A stretch of DNA of 64,000 nucleotides from Xylanivirga thermophila (GTDB taxonomy: Bacteria; Bacillota; Clostridia; Caldicoprobacterales; Xylanivirgaceae): assembly GCF_004138105.1 (NCBI RefSeq), contig NZ_RXHQ01000003.1, forward strand, positions 124,001 to 188,000, given 5' to 3'. The notes under the pieces were generated by a model. The model saw only the letters and a program-made list of their open reading frames with translations. It was not told the DNA's origin and did not search any database. The position numbers and the translations under genes are program-made. Shown piece by piece: positions 63,113 to 64,000 of the stretch (positions are counted from its first letter, which is position 1; every line of letters begins with the position of its first letter).

Positions 63113-64000
63113 TATTTTGTCAAAATAATCCAAAATATTAGCTGATTCTATACTTCTATCTGCCAATATATCTACATTGCCTATTTGATGACCGTTTAAT
63201 TCAACTTTTAAGTATCCAATTTTTTGTCCTTCCTTTATAGGGGCCTTTAAAGGAATATCTATCTCTGAGCTAAAATTGAAATCTTTTGGAGATCCTTTTT
63301 GTAATAAAACGGATAAATCATTTGAAGCGATACCTGATATAATAGTAAATTTTCCATCTGTAACTGGTATATCCTTAGCCTGTTTTATAACTTGTCCTTT
63401 CTTTATTATTGGCACCGATTCATAGTTAGCAAATCCGTAATCCATGAGTTTACTTGCTTCTCTAAATCTGGCTTTTGAGTCAGGAGCACCTAGTATGACA
63501 GATATAAGCCTTAAATTATCACGTTTTGCTGTAGCGGAAATGCAATGGAGCGCTTCTGTAGTATATCCAGTTTTAACACCATCACATCCATCATAAAATC
63601 TTATCAGCTTGTTTGTGTTATTCAACATTGTTTCACCATCTCGCATATAATCCAGCCAAATTGTGCTCCATTTAAAAAATAAAGGATATTTTAACAGTTC
63701 TCTAGACATTATTACTACATCCTGTGCAGAAGAATAGTGATTCTCTTCTGGCAATCCTGTGCAATTCATAAAATTGGAGTTATTCATTCCCAATGAATGA
63801 GCTTTCTCATTCATTTTTTTTACAAACAATTCCTGACTACCTGATATTTTTTCAGCTATTGCAACGCTAGCATCATTGGCCGAAGCCACTATAATGGCTT
63901 CTAATAAAGTAGACACCGGGAATTGTTCGCCGGGAGATAAAAAGGCAGTAGAGCCTTTCACGCTAGCTGCTGTTTTACTAACTTCGACAATATCGTCCAG
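63077..64000 (-). CDS. dacF: D-alanyl-D-alanine carboxypeptidase (DacF-like), 5' end missing
   Basis: A penicillin-binding protein of the S11 family that trims the terminal D-Ala. The frame is open to the window edge (LDDIVEVSKTAASVKGSTAFL), so the signal peptide and SxxK motif lie outside. Visible are the SAND motif (ASANDASVAIAE), VKTGYT and the C-terminal beta domain. The GTG at 63961 in the frame is internal. About 307 of perhaps 380-400 residues are present. In Firmicutes dacF-type genes near spo0A are common; here it converges with DUF3866. Confidence 0.93.
   Translation of the reverse strand: MDDIVEVSKTAASVKGSTAFLSPGEQFPVSTLLEAIIVASANDASVAIAEKISGSQELFVKKMNEKAHSLGMNNSNFMNCTGLPEENHYSSAQDVVIMSRELLKYPLFFKWSTIWLDYMRDGETMLNNTNKLIRFYDGCDGVKTGYTTEALHCISATAKRDNLRLISVILGAPDSKARFREASKLMDYGFANYESVPIIKKGQVIKQAKDIPVTDGKFTIISGIASNDLSVLLQKGSPKDFNFSSEIDIPLKAPIKEGQKIGYLKVELNGHQIGNVDILADRSIESANILDYFDKILNRWLKPQHSE

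Noticed and set aside
1-64000. CRISPR arrays, insertion sequences, tRNA or rRNA genes
   Set aside because: No regularly spaced repeats, transposase-like proteins, cloverleaf genes or rRNA segments were recognised anywhere in the window.

Overview
The window reads as a chromosomal segment of a low-GC, endospore-forming, anaerobic-type Firmicute (class Clostridia). The evidence is the AT-rich sequence, strong Shine-Dalgarno (SD) sites, and Spo0A, SigK, SpoIVB and a full spoIIIAA-AH operon. CodY with HslUV, and an OLE RNA with its membrane partner OapA, point the same way. OLE RNA is known mainly from anaerobic, thermophilic or otherwise extremophilic Firmicutes. I cannot fix the genus. Nearly everything lies on the + strand; only an aminotransferase (7887-9068) and a D,D-carboxypeptidase running off the right edge are on the - strand.

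1-9.1 kb holds the classic translation and secretion block: ylxM (partial), ffh, rpsP, khpA, rimM, trmD, rplS (own promoter and leader), lepB, rbgA, rnhB, yraN and a ComM-type AAA protein. 9.2-16.5 kb holds dprA, topA, trmFO, hslV, hslU and codY. 16.5-26.3 kb holds a three-domain sugar-nucleotidyltransferase with a degenerate phosphomannomutase domain, RNase J with an Asn-rich N-terminus, mltG, a wobble-uridine tRNA modification pair (trmR, trhP), an uninterrupted sigK, yqeG and aroE. 26.4-34.3 kb is a complete-looking type IV pilus assembly operon (pilB, pilC, four prepilin-like genes, a PilX-like gene, pilM, pilN, pilO) inserted between shikimate genes; no retraction ATPase or prepilin peptidase is in the window.

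34.3-43.2 kb holds aroK, a DNase IV-like TIM barrel, aroQ, a decayed Xaa-Pro peptidase, efp, a CD1247-like acidic zinc-ribbon protein and spoIIIAA-AH behind a SigmaE-like promoter. 43.2-49.6 kb holds an Asp23/AmaP/DUF2273 envelope module, nusB, a TsaD-like paralogue, folD, xseA, xseB, ispA and a YuiD-like membrane protein. 49.65-50.24 kb holds no credible protein. It carries a large structured RNA with its own promoter that I identify as OLE RNA, followed directly by oapA and dxs. 52.9-63.1 kb holds nadK, argR, recN, spoIVB, spo0A (SigmaH promoter overlapping a 0A box), then SteA, SteB, a GT2 enzyme, an MraY-like enzyme and a DUF3866 protein.

The most notable observations are the OLE RNA/OapA system between isoprenoid genes; four loci whose best-placed start codon is AUU or AUA rather than AUG/GUG/UUG; the dead phosphomannomutase domain; the pepP remnant; and readable sporulation promoters at spo0A, sigK and spoIIIA.
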